In this document: piece by piece, positions 1-7,424 of the stretch
Layout of the letters: the number at the start of each line of letters is the position of its first letter
Position numbering within the stretch: position 1 is the stretch's first letter
DNA from: Pseudomonadales bacterium
GTDB lineage: Bacteria > Pseudomonadota > Gammaproteobacteria > Pseudomonadales > Pseudohongiellaceae
Direction: 5' to 3'
Assembly (NCBI GenBank): GCA_028279115.1
Contig: JANQSV010000347.1
Location: 1 to 42,026 of the forward strand
Length of the DNA stretch: 42,026 nucleotides
Translations under genes and position numbers: made by a program
The notes under the pieces: model-generated
The model's input: only the letters and a program-made list of their open reading frames with translations
What the model was told of the DNA's origin: nothing
Database searches by the model: none

Positions 1-936
1 GACGAAATCGTCTGGACCTTGCGCACCCAGGGTCAGACCAATCGCGCCTACGGCCCGCTCAAGCCCGACTACCGCATCGACCCGCGGGTAATCTCAACCG
101 AAGTCGGCGGGGCTTTCGGCAGCCTGGACGACGCCTTGCGCACCAATATCCCGCCCGAACTCGAAGTCCAGGGCGACAATTTCCGCCGCGCAGTGGTGGG
201 GGAACCGATTTCCCTCGAGGTTTACGCCAACGATCCCGACAATCTGCCCGCCCGCGCCGACCGCCCGATTCCAAGCGCGCCCGATCAAATTTACCGCACG
301 CCGTCTTCCATCGTGGTCGCATCCGGGCCGGGCGGGACGCGGGAGCTCTACTTCGCGGACGTCGAAGGCCTGATCTACCATCTTTCCTCGCCCATGGACT
401 GCGGCGGCGACGGCGTCCTCGGCGATGTCTGCAATGCGATCGAACCGGTCCCCTCGACGGGGATGTTCCAACTCGTCGATTGCAACCACTTTACGAATTT
501 CACCGCCAACCGCGGCCGCGCCAACGATTTCCACCAGCAGGTCTTCGGCAAGGAGTTCCAGGCCTACCAGGGCCCAAACGCGCCGGTGGTCGGCGTCGGC
601 GACGGTTTCCAGTTCCTGATGTATGCCGGCGCCAGCGAGGAAGGTCCGCCGCAGAATCCCGCGCTTATCCACCATGTCTGTTTCAGCATGAACAATTTCG
701 ATGTCGGCGACATACTCAATCAACTCACGGATTACGGGCTGAGTGCGCGCAGCGATCCGGCGGACACGCAGCCGCTGATGCATTGGGTCAGCATGCGCAT
801 GCCCGACCGGGGAGGATTTGAGACCGGCACGCCGGAAGTGTACTTTTCCGATCCGGACGGCATTTTCATACAATTGCAGGATCCGTCCTATTGCGGTGGC
901 GGTTATCTCGGAGAAGATTGTCCGCCACTGGACTGA
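1..936 (+). CDS. VOC-fold (glyoxalase/dioxygenase superfamily) protein, 5'-truncated
   Basis: The reading frame is open from base 1, so the true start lies outside the window; the TTG at 19 is only the first possible start inside it. The C-terminal ~160 residues look like a vicinal-oxygen-chelate module: a possible first metal ligand in DCNHF, a second in IHHVCF, and the closing strand EVYFSDPDGIFIQLQDP. An earlier stretch, LYFADVEGLIYHLSSP, repeats that closing strand. Both copies are followed by a matching Cys-Gly-Gly...Leu-Gly...Cys tail (DCGGDGVLGDVC and YCGGGYLGEDC). The protein is therefore a tandem of two VOC modules, the first cut by the window edge. VOC proteins include dioxygenases, glyoxalases and resistance proteins; the substrate cannot be inferred. 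The aldo/keto reductase gene follows after 40 bp on the same strand. Confidence 0.75.
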   Translation, partial: DEIVWTLRTQGQTNRAYGPLKPDYRIDPRVISTEVGGAFGSLDDALRTNIPPELEVQGDNFRRAVVGEPISLEVYANDPDNLPARADRPIPSAPDQIYRTPSSIVVASGPGGTRELYFADVEGLIYHLSSPMDCGGDGVLGDVCNAIEPVPSTGMFQLVDCNHFTNFTANRGRANDFHQQVFGKEFQAYQGPNAPVVGVGDGFQFLMYAGASEEGPPQNPALIHHVCFSMNNFDVGDILNQLTDYGLSARSDPADTQPLMHWVSMRMPDRGGFETGTPEVYFSDPDGIFIQLQDPSYCGGGYLGEDCPPLD

Positions 937-976
937 TCAAGAATGCGTCTTTGAATCTATAACTTAAGGAAACGAC

Positions 977-1993
977 ATGGAATACAGATACGTTGGCCGG
1001 AGCGGCCTGCGGGTGACGCCCATTTGCATGGGCACAATGAGTTTCGGAACCTGGAGCGACAAGGCCGAGTCATTTCGAATTCTCGACAAGTCCTTTGACA
1101 GGGGGATCAACTTTTTCGATACGGCGGAAACCTATCCGGTGCCGCCGACGGCCGAACTCGCCGGCCGCACCGAAGAGATATTCGGCGAGTGGCTGAAGCG
1201 GAAGCCGCGGGACGCCGTGATCGTCGCCACCAAGGTCGCCGGCGCGGCGGGCGGCTGGTTCGTGCCGCCGATCCGTCACGGCCTGACCGCCGTCGACCGC
1301 CATCACATCGAATGCGCCGTGGAGGGCAGCCTGCGCCGCATGGGCGTCGATTACATCGATCTCTACCAGGTGCATTGGCCCGACCCCATCGTGCCGATGG
1401 AAGAATCCATGGCCGCTCTCGACCGCCTCGTCGATTCGGGCAAGGTGCGCTACCTGGGCACATCGAACGAAACGAGTTACGGCTTGACCAAAAGCAACAT
1501 GATCGCCGAATACGAAGGCCTCGCCCGATTCGAATCGATCCAGAACAACTTTTCGCTGCTGCATCGCCGTTTTCTCGACGAACTGGCCCAGGTCTGCCGC
1601 AACGAGAAGATCTCGCTGCTGCCTTATTCGCCGATCGGCGGCGGCGTGCTCAGCGGCAAATACAACGACGGCAAGTCGCCGCCGAACACGCGATTCGGCG
1701 ATTATCAGAGCAGTAATCCGCGCCAGCAGGCGATGGCGCGGCGCTTCGTCAACGAGGGCACGCTGGCCTCGACCGCGAAATACGTCGAGATCGCCCGGCA
1801 GGCGGGCATGTCGCCGGTGACGCTGGCGACGCGCTGGAGCATGGAGTTCGACTTCGTCGCGTCCACGATCATCGGCGCGCGCGCCGCGGATCAGCTGGAC
1901 GAATCCCTGGCGGCCCTCGACATCGAACTCTCGACCGAAGTCAAAGCCGCCTGCGATGAAGTGCACAAGCAATTTCCATACCCTATGGGGTAA
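977..1993 (+). CDS. Aldo/keto reductase, Tas-like
   Basis: NAD(P)H-dependent oxidoreductase of the aldo/keto reductase superfamily, 338 residues, a usual length for the family. The catalytic tetrad is visible: Asp48 and Tyr53 in FDTAETYPVPP, Lys86 in VATKV and His133 in YQVHWPDP. The AETYPVPP motif, YIDLYQVHWP and a C-terminal cofactor-binding segment (VASTIIGARAADQLDESL) resemble E. coli Tas. The start is ATG 977, preceded by TAAGGA at a normal distance. The physiological substrate is not evident. It may be co-transcribed with the VOC gene upstream. Downstream comes repeat DNA, with no T-tract terminator seen. Confidence 0.92.
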   Translation: MEYRYVGRSGLRVTPICMGTMSFGTWSDKAESFRILDKSFDRGINFFDTAETYPVPPTAELAGRTEEIFGEWLKRKPRDAVIVATKVAGAAGGWFVPPIRHGLTAVDRHHIECAVEGSLRRMGVDYIDLYQVHWPDPIVPMEESMAALDRLVDSGKVRYLGTSNETSYGLTKSNMIAEYEGLARFESIQNNFSLLHRRFLDELAQVCRNEKISLLPYSPIGGGVLSGKYNDGKSPPNTRFGDYQSSNPRQQAMARRFVNEGTLASTAKYVEIARQAGMSPVTLATRWSMEFDFVASTIIGARAADQLDESLAALDIELSTEVKAACDEVHKQFPYPMG

Positions 1994-2004
1994 AGTCAGA
2001 GTGA

Positions 2005-2100
2005 GTCGCCGTCGGCCTGGGGCGCATGCAGCGGGTGTGCGAGGGTGGGGCCCGGTTGGCATAGCCGATAAGAAGCGCAGCTTCTTGAGGGTCGAATGAG
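2005..2100. repeat. Dispersed repeat copy R1 with hairpin
   Basis: Bases 2005-2032 are an inverted copy (26 of 28 bases) of 4886-4913. Bases 2070-2086 form a perfect hairpin AAGAAGC-GCA-GCTTCTT of the same design as three hairpins downstream of secF (23201-23308), with similar flanks (GCCGA before, GAGGG after). The rest of the 437-base spacer 1994-2430 holds no convincing gene: the minus-strand frames there have no recognisable protein and no ribosome site that I can see. Confidence 0.7.
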
Positions 2101-2430
2101 GTGGTCCTGATTCGCAGGACAGTCCGAAGGCCGTGCCGCCGCCGCGACCCTCCGATGCGCCGAGGCGCTCGACCTAGCGGAACCGATCCACCAGTACCGG
2201 GACGACCAAACGAACCGAGCAATCGTTATCGGTTGCCACTTCTGCGAAGTGGCGCTTGATTGACGCGCCAGAGACACGAACCCGCTTGACAACCACAAAT
2301 CACTTTGGTTGGCGTTCTGCCTTGCAAACGATGTGCATTGCCCGGAAGCCGAGTTGCTCGCTCAATACAACAGCTCTTGAATGGGGTGGATTAGCTTCTC
2401 GACCCGGCGAATAGGCGAGAATTTCACGTT

Positions 2431-2712
2431 ATGCGTGTCATTTGCAACGACTCGGCACCACTTTGCCGGAAACATATTGCAAACGAAGACAAACGCACAA
2501 TGAAGCATCATCATATTATATTCGCGGCAACCGCCGCAAAACGGGCCTTACGGCTATCGCCTTTTGCATTAGTGGCGGCAGCATTGCTTTCTATAGCAGT
2601 ATCAACATTCAGCCAAAACAGGTATACATTTTTTCCCACTTCGCCTGACTCATACCACAATACCAGTGGTTGGAATTACTGTGTTCAAACCGCTGTTAAA
2701 CAAGCTAATTAA
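2431..2712 (+). CDS. Predicted secreted protein, N-terminal part of an interrupted gene
   Basis: Product not recognised. The better start is probably ATG 2500 rather than 2431: from there the protein begins MKHHHIIF and has a hydrophobic stretch (FALVAAALLSIAVSTF) typical of a signal peptide. Neither start has a strong ribosome site. The frame ends at TAA 2710-2712, but reading continues in the same frame, without another stop, through AVQAIESWRVGALNNAY into the next open frame. The two pieces are therefore probably one secreted protein of about 230 residues broken by a nonsense codon. The region is visibly AT-richer than its neighbours, which suggests recent acquisition. The alternative is a genuine short secreted peptide. 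Confidence 0.45.
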   Translation: MRVICNDSAPLCRKHIANEDKRTMKHHHIIFAATAAKRALRLSPFALVAAALLSIAVSTFSQNRYTFFPTSPDSYHNTSGWNYCVQTAVKQAN

Positions 2713-2739
2713 GCAGTACAGGCAATCGAATCATGGAGA

Positions 2740-3189
2740 GTGGGCGCACTTAATAACGCGTATCATAATATGAGCATCATTGACACTGTTGCAGATAATT
2801 TTGAAAATAATTTACTTGAGACAATTGAAGATATTGACATGCTACCCACAAGCCTTAGAGAATTAAGAAGAGTCTCAGCTTGGATTGTAGGAGAAACATT
2901 GCTCAAAGCAATCTGGGATACCGTAAAAGATTACAATCCAAAAACAGTCGAAGCAAACATAAATAGCAACTTCGATAATATGTTGGCAAGGCGGGATATC
3001 ACTCTGAAAGACCAAACCCTATTATGCAGTCAATCACACAATGACTATATGCGCGATCTAGACGCGAGACATGGAACGAGTGAACAATATGATGTTACCT
3101 ACGGTTTTGAAATTCATCCTCGCGATATTTGGCTATTCGTTCCGACAAGAATTGTCAGGACCAAGACATGGGGTTATCATGTCAACTGA
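2740..3189 (+). CDS. Hypothetical protein, C-terminal part of an interrupted gene
   Basis: Unrecognised 149-residue frame, in the same frame as 2431-2712 and separated from it only by the TAA at 2710. Its nominal start GTG 2740 has a GGAG only one base away, too close for good initiation. This supports reading it as the body of one interrupted gene. The predicted chain is rich in Asn, Asp and Glu, helical in its first half (VADNFENNLLETIEDIDML), and has a single Cys. AT-rich codon use sets it apart from the rest of the window. The ankyrin gene begins 30 bases downstream and may be co-transcribed. A one-base sequencing error is an alternative explanation for the stop. Confidence 0.45.
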   Translation: MGALNNAYHNMSIIDTVADNFENNLLETIEDIDMLPTSLRELRRVSAWIVGETLLKAIWDTVKDYNPKTVEANINSNFDNMLARRDITLKDQTLLCSQSHNDYMRDLDARHGTSEQYDVTYGFEIHPRDIWLFVPTRIVRTKTWGYHVN

Positions 3190-3219
3190 TCGGATTACAT
3201 ATATAGAGGAGATGCCAGC

Positions 3220-4428
3220 ATGAAACTTGACAATACGAATCTCAAGGCAAAATTACTAGCGACGCTCCCTGTTATTGTTTTGATAGCCGCCGCAGTACTC
3301 ATGCGGGAAGGTTTCGAACCTGCCAGAAACGCCGATTCGATCGGCAATCGGGAAATCCCGGCACCTGAAACAACGGATTTGAGAAACAGCCCTCTCGCTC
3401 CACAAAATACGCTGACTGTTGAGGAAAACGTCCAATTGGTCGAACTTCAGCAAAGATACAGCTTCGATGAATTGAAGGATTATTTCAATCCGCCAACATA
3501 CGACGAGCGAGAATCAACCTTTTCGGAAATTCTTCTAAATCCCTACGATAACGCCAACTTTCAATTTGATCTGGATTGGGCTGAATTCATATACAATCTA
3601 GATCTAAGCTCGGAAGATATCCGGCTTGTAAGGGATGTTTGGGTTGAATCGAGGGCCAGATTCTTCGAACTGGCCATAGCCGGGGGAAACGGCACACTTG
3701 ATGAAACAGTGACAAGCCTCGGCGAAGCGCAAGAAGAAGTTAACAACCGGCTTTATTCAAGACTCCGCGAAATTCTGTCGCCGGAACAAATGACTGCATT
3801 CCTGGATCACGAGAAACGCCTGCGCACCGAAAAACTCGCGGATCTCTACGTATTCCAGGAAGAACTTGTCGACATGGGATATTCCAACCTGATTTCGGCC
3901 GCGCAAGAAAACGACTTGCCCACCGTGCAAGCCTATCTGGCTTCCGGGGCCGATCCAAACCGTTTAACCTCGGACGGAGGAAGCGCATTGCGTCAAGCCG
4001 CATCCAACAACAACCCGGAAATGGTGCGGGCACTGATCAACGCGGGCGCGGATGTCAATCTGACCATGCCCGGAAACCATAGCGCGATGACGGACGCGGT
4101 AATGTACGGCAGTACGGACGCGGCGCGGGTGCTTCTCGAACACGGAGCCGATCCGAACTATCGAACCGACCCGGAAAATCCATTCAGCGGCATGCTGACG
4201 AATGCCGCGCGGAACGGACATACTGAAATGGTGCGCCTGTTGCTGGACGCGGGCGCGGATGCCACTGGCGTAGTTGGAGAATTCGCGCTTGAGGATGCTA
4301 TTGAATTCGACGACCGTGAAATGGAGCGGATGCTGATTGACGCCGGCGCGAACGCAAACGCACCTCGAGTCAACGAAAGACGAAGCCTATTCGACTTGGG
4401 GCGCAGACCGGGATTGATAGACGACTGA
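3220..4428 (+). CDS. Ankyrin-repeat protein with N-terminal membrane anchor or signal
   Basis: 402 residues. Residues ~10-30 (KLLATLPVIVLIAAAVLM) form one hydrophobic segment, so the rest probably lies in the periplasm, either anchored or secreted. Residues ~60-225 are a mostly helical region of unknown family. Residues ~225-385 carry about four to five ankyrin repeats, seen as LISAAQENDLPTVQAYLASG, ALINAGADVN, VLLEHGADPN and LLLDAGADA. Ankyrin repeats bind partner proteins; the partner is unknown. The start ATG 3220 follows GAGGAG at good spacing. The gene is less GC-rich at its 5' end, in line with the AT-rich islet before it, and ends at a strong terminator. Confidence 0.85.
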   Translation: MKLDNTNLKAKLLATLPVIVLIAAAVLMREGFEPARNADSIGNREIPAPETTDLRNSPLAPQNTLTVEENVQLVELQQRYSFDELKDYFNPPTYDERESTFSEILLNPYDNANFQFDLDWAEFIYNLDLSSEDIRLVRDVWVESRARFFELAIAGGNGTLDETVTSLGEAQEEVNNRLYSRLREILSPEQMTAFLDHEKRLRTEKLADLYVFQEELVDMGYSNLISAAQENDLPTVQAYLASGADPNRLTSDGGSALRQAASNNNPEMVRALINAGADVNLTMPGNHSAMTDAVMYGSTDAARVLLEHGADPNYRTDPENPFSGMLTNAARNGHTEMVRLLLDAGADATGVVGEFALEDAIEFDDREMERMLIDAGANANAPRVNERRSLFDLGRRPGLIDD

Positions 4429-4456
4429 CAAACCGCAAGCGCGCAAGCAATAATTG

Positions 4457-4480
4457 GGGAGTCTTCGGACTCCCTTTTTT
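4457..4480 (+). terminator. Rho-independent terminator after the ankyrin gene
   Basis: Perfect 7-bp stem GGGAGTC / GACTCCC around a TTCG tetraloop, followed directly by six T. This is the classic form, 28 bases after the stop codon of the ankyrin gene. Confidence 0.9.
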
Positions 4481-4738
4481 GCGCTACAAACAACCATAAA
4501 CAGCAACTACCGATGAAAAGTCAAAGTCAAAAGTTGAAAACCGCCCTCGCCGGGCAGGGAACAGGTTATTAAGTAGATGCGATATAAAGCAGAATAGTGG
4601 TCTCCACGCCTGACGGCGCGGACCCTCCGCGATTCGGCTTGACATCGCGGAGAGATCACAGACAACACAAGACAGCGTGCCGCAGAGAGACCAGAGCCCG
4701 GAGAGATCGACGAACCGAAACGCCAGCAAAGACTGGCA

Positions 4739-4744
4739 TATAAT
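4739..4744 (+). promoter_or_regulatory. Possible -10 element upstream of the ATP-grasp operon
   Basis: A perfect TATAAT lies 219 bases before the TTG start of the ATP-grasp gene. No good -35 box is visible at 16-18 bases. The rest of the 4481-4846 stretch shows no gene. Confidence 0.3.
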
Positions 4745-4803
4745 GGCAAAAAAGGGGCTTGCATCGAATAGTTGGCGCGAAGGCGGTTGACCCGATCACG
4801 GGT

Positions 4804-4926
4804 TGGGCATGCCCAGCTCCTACAGTTTCATGCGGTTCGGTCGTAGGGGCGAGGCATGCCTCGCCCGCCTGGATTCACGACGTCCGCTGCATGCGCCCCA
4901 GGCTGGCGGCGACGGATCGAAGCCAC
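4804..4926. repeat. Dispersed repeat copy R2 with palindromes
   Basis: Contains the 12-bp palindrome TGGGCATGCCCA (4804-4815) and a perfect 20-bp palindrome at 4847-4866 (GGGCGAGGCATGCCTCGCCC). GGATTCACGACGTCCGC (4871-4887) recurs at 16918-16934 with two changes. Bases 4886-4913 recur inverted at 2005-2032. GCGACGGATCGAAGCCAC (4909-4926) is identical at 16957-16974 and nearly so at 19865-19882. Confidence 0.75.
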
Positions 4927-4950
4927 TGACGTTGCGGCAGGTATGAACTG

Positions 4951-4956
4951 AAGGAG
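4951..4956 (+). promoter_or_regulatory. Ribosome binding site that fixes a TTG start
   Basis: AAGGAG lies six bases before TTG 4963. The nearby ATG at 4943 is in another frame, so the ATP-grasp protein very probably starts at TTG. Confidence 0.75.
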
Positions 4957-4962
4957 TTTTCC

Positions 4963-6402
4963 TTGCAGATCGACTGGCAGACATATGATCCCGGAGCCTT
5001 TCACGATGAAATGATCGAGCGGCCGGGCGCGCCCCGGCCGACGGCGCGGCAACTTGCCGCCTACCTGGAGTCACTCGACCGCAAGGATCTCGACGAAAAG
5101 AAGCTGGCCTCCCGGCTCGCCATCAAGACCATGGGCATTTCCTTCACGGTCTACAGCGACGGCCAGAATATCGACCGGGAGTGGCCCTTCGATCTCATAC
5201 CGCGGGTGATTCCGGCCCCGGAGTGGGAAACGACCCGCCGCGGCCTGGAACAGCGCGTGCGCGCGTTGAACTGTTTCATCAACGATGTCTACAACGGGCA
5301 GAAGGTCTTCAAGGACAAGATCATCGACCCGGAACTGATCCTCGATTCGGTCAATTTCCGGCCCCAATGCCTCGGCATCGAGCCGCGTTACGGCGTCTGG
5401 GCGCATATCTGCGGCACCGACCTGATCCGCGACGAGCATGGCCGCTTCATGGTGCTCGAAGACAACTTGCGGGTGCCTTCGGGCGTGTCCTACATGCTCG
5501 AGAACCGCCGCGTCACCAAACGCGTCTTTCCCGAATTGTTCGAGAATTACGACATCCAGCCCGTGACCGAATACCCGCAGGAACTGTTCGACATGCTTGC
5601 TTCGCTGTCGCCGCGCCGGCAGGCTTTTCCCGAAATCGTGGTGCTGACGCCGGGAATTTACAATTCCGCCTATTTCGAACATTCGTATCTCGCCCAGCGC
5701 ATGGGCGCAGAACTCGTCGAAGGCAGCGATCTGGTCGTCGAGAACGACCGCGTCCACATGCGCAACATCGGCGGCCTGTCCCAGGTCGACGTGATCTATC
5801 GGCGCATCGACGACATGTTCCTCGACCCGGCCGTGTTCAATCCCGAATCGATGCTCGGCGTGCCCGGCCTGTTCAAGGCCTGGGTCAAGGGCAACGTCTC
5901 TCTCGCGAACGCGCCGGGGGCGGGCGTGGCCGACGACAAGATCGTTTATACCTATGTGCCCGAATTCATCAAGTATTACCTCGACGAGGATCCGATTCTG
6001 CCCAATGTGCCGAGTTACCGCTGTTTCAAGGACAAGGAAAGACAGCACGTGCTCGCCAACCTCGACAAGCTCGTCGTCAAGCCCGCCAACGAATCGGGCG
6101 GCTACGGCATGTTGATGGGTCCCCAGGCCAGTGCGGCCGAACGCGAGGAGTTCGCGCGGCGGATCAAGGACAATCCGCGCAATTATCTCGGCCAGCCGCT
6201 GATTTCGCTTTCCACGGTGCCGATTCTCGGCGAGAAAGCCGCGGAACCGCGGCATGTCGATCTGCGCCCGTTTATTTTGCAGGCGGCGGACAGCTATGTG
6301 ACTCCCGGCGGCCTGACCCGGGTGGCGCTGGTGAAAGGCAGCTATGTGGTCAACTCCTCCCAGGGCGGCGGCAGCAAGGACACCTGGGTGGTAATGGGCT
6401 AG
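4963..6402 (+). CDS. Circularly permuted ATP-grasp protein (DUF404/DUF407 type)
   Basis: 479 residues, full length for the circularly permuted ATP-grasp type 2 family. Recognisable blocks include FDLIPRVIPAPEWE, CLGIEPRYGVWAHICGTDL, LRVPSGVSYMLENRR, VVLTPGIYNSAYFEHSYLA, and a glycine-rich C-terminal ATP-binding segment (KPANESGGYGMLMG). ATP-grasp enzymes of this type are thought to form amide or peptide bonds using ATP; the substrate is unknown. The start is TTG 4963 with AAGGAG six bases upstream. The alpha-E gene follows after four bases, so they form an operon. Comparative genomics links this pair to the Anbu protease and often to a transglutaminase. Here Anbu is 2 kb away on the other strand and no transglutaminase is in the window. 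Confidence 0.93.
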   Translation: MQIDWQTYDPGAFHDEMIERPGAPRPTARQLAAYLESLDRKDLDEKKLASRLAIKTMGISFTVYSDGQNIDREWPFDLIPRVIPAPEWETTRRGLEQRVRALNCFINDVYNGQKVFKDKIIDPELILDSVNFRPQCLGIEPRYGVWAHICGTDLIRDEHGRFMVLEDNLRVPSGVSYMLENRRVTKRVFPELFENYDIQPVTEYPQELFDMLASLSPRRQAFPEIVVLTPGIYNSAYFEHSYLAQRMGAELVEGSDLVVENDRVHMRNIGGLSQVDVIYRRIDDMFLDPAVFNPESMLGVPGLFKAWVKGNVSLANAPGAGVADDKIVYTYVPEFIKYYLDEDPILPNVPSYRCFKDKERQHVLANLDKLVVKPANESGGYGMLMGPQASAAEREEFARRIKDNPRNYLGQPLISLSTVPILGEKAAEPRHVDLRPFILQAADSYVTPGGLTRVALVKGSYVVNSSQGGGSKDTWVVMG

Positions 6403-6406
6403 GGCG

Positions 6407-7354
6407 ATGCTTTCAAGGGTAGCGGAACGGATTTACTGGCAGGCGCGCTATCTGGAGCGGGTGGAAAATACCGCGCGCCTGCTCAACGTGTTCTCGAACC
6501 TGCTGCTCGACCTGCCGGGACGAACCAAGCTCGGCTGGCGGGCCCTGGTGCGCATTACCGGCACCACGGAACTGTTCGCCACGCGCTACAACATCGCCAC
6601 GGAAAGCAATCTGGCGCAATTCCTCATCGCCGACGATTGCGACGCATCGATTTGCGGCATGTTGTCGATGGCGCGGGAAAACGCCCGCACGACCCGTGAA
6701 GTCATGCCCACCGAAACCTTCGAACGCATCAACGATTTGTACTATTACACCCGGTCCGCCGCCGGCAGCGCCGCGGTCCGCAGCGCGCGCAACGAGATGC
6801 TCGAACACATGATCGAAAGCGTCCAGCAGATTTTCGGCATGCTGGCGGGCGCCATGAGCCGGGACTCCGGTTACGCCTTCGTGCGCATGGGCCGGGCGCT
6901 CGAACGCGCGGACATGGTGACGCGCATCGTCGACGTCGGCGCCCGCAAATTGTTCACGCATCCGGGCAAGGGCTCGGTCGCGCCGAGATTTCCCGAACCC
7001 TATGAAGGCATTCTCTGGATGAGTGTGCTGCGTTCGCAAAGCGCTTACCAGATGTATCGACAGCATGTGCGCCGGCGCGTCAACGGCGAGGACGTGGTTC
7101 GCTTTCTCTTGCGGGACGAGGAGTTTCCCCGGGCGGCAATTCATAATCTGACCACGATCAGCAAGGTCTTGTCGAAATTGCCGAAGAACGACGAGGCCGC
7201 CGCCCTGGTCGATGAAGCGCGTCGGCACGTGATGCAATCCCAGGTGGCCGACCTGATCGAAGAAGGGCTGACAGACTATATCGACCGGCTCCAGATCAAG
7301 TTCGCCGCGATCCACAACGCCATCACGCAAACCTGGTTCTCGCCACGGTGCTGA
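6407..7354 (+). CDS. Alpha-E domain protein (DUF403)
   Basis: 315 residues, almost all predicted helix, the usual partner of circularly permuted ATP-grasp proteins. The family signature is at the N-terminus: MLSRVAERIYWQARYLERVENTARLLNV. Later conserved-looking stretches are RTTREVMPTETFERIND and FVRMGRALERADMVTRIVD. No enzymatic motif is known for the family; a role beside the ATP-grasp enzyme in making or tagging a peptide-like product is the usual proposal. It starts four bases after the ATP-grasp stop codon and is probably translationally coupled. Confidence 0.93.
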   Translation: MLSRVAERIYWQARYLERVENTARLLNVFSNLLLDLPGRTKLGWRALVRITGTTELFATRYNIATESNLAQFLIADDCDASICGMLSMARENARTTREVMPTETFERINDLYYYTRSAAGSAAVRSARNEMLEHMIESVQQIFGMLAGAMSRDSGYAFVRMGRALERADMVTRIVDVGARKLFTHPGKGSVAPRFPEPYEGILWMSVLRSQSAYQMYRQHVRRRVNGEDVVRFLLRDEEFPRAAIHNLTTISKVLSKLPKNDEAAALVDEARRHVMQSQVADLIEEGLTDYIDRLQIKFAAIHNAITQTWFSPRC

Positions 7355-7424
7355 GTTTTCACCATTCTTGCGCCGCAGGGAAGCTCGGACTTGATCGGAG
7401 CTTCCCTGAAGCGGGAATCCGGAC

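Noticed and set aside
1996-2298. 100-codon minus-strand frame in the first spacer
   Set aside because: No ribosome site or recognisable family; it runs across repeat R1, and its composition looks non-coding.
4639-4667. TTGACA as a -35 box
   Set aside because: No -10 match is found 16-18 bases downstream (the bases are ACAACA).
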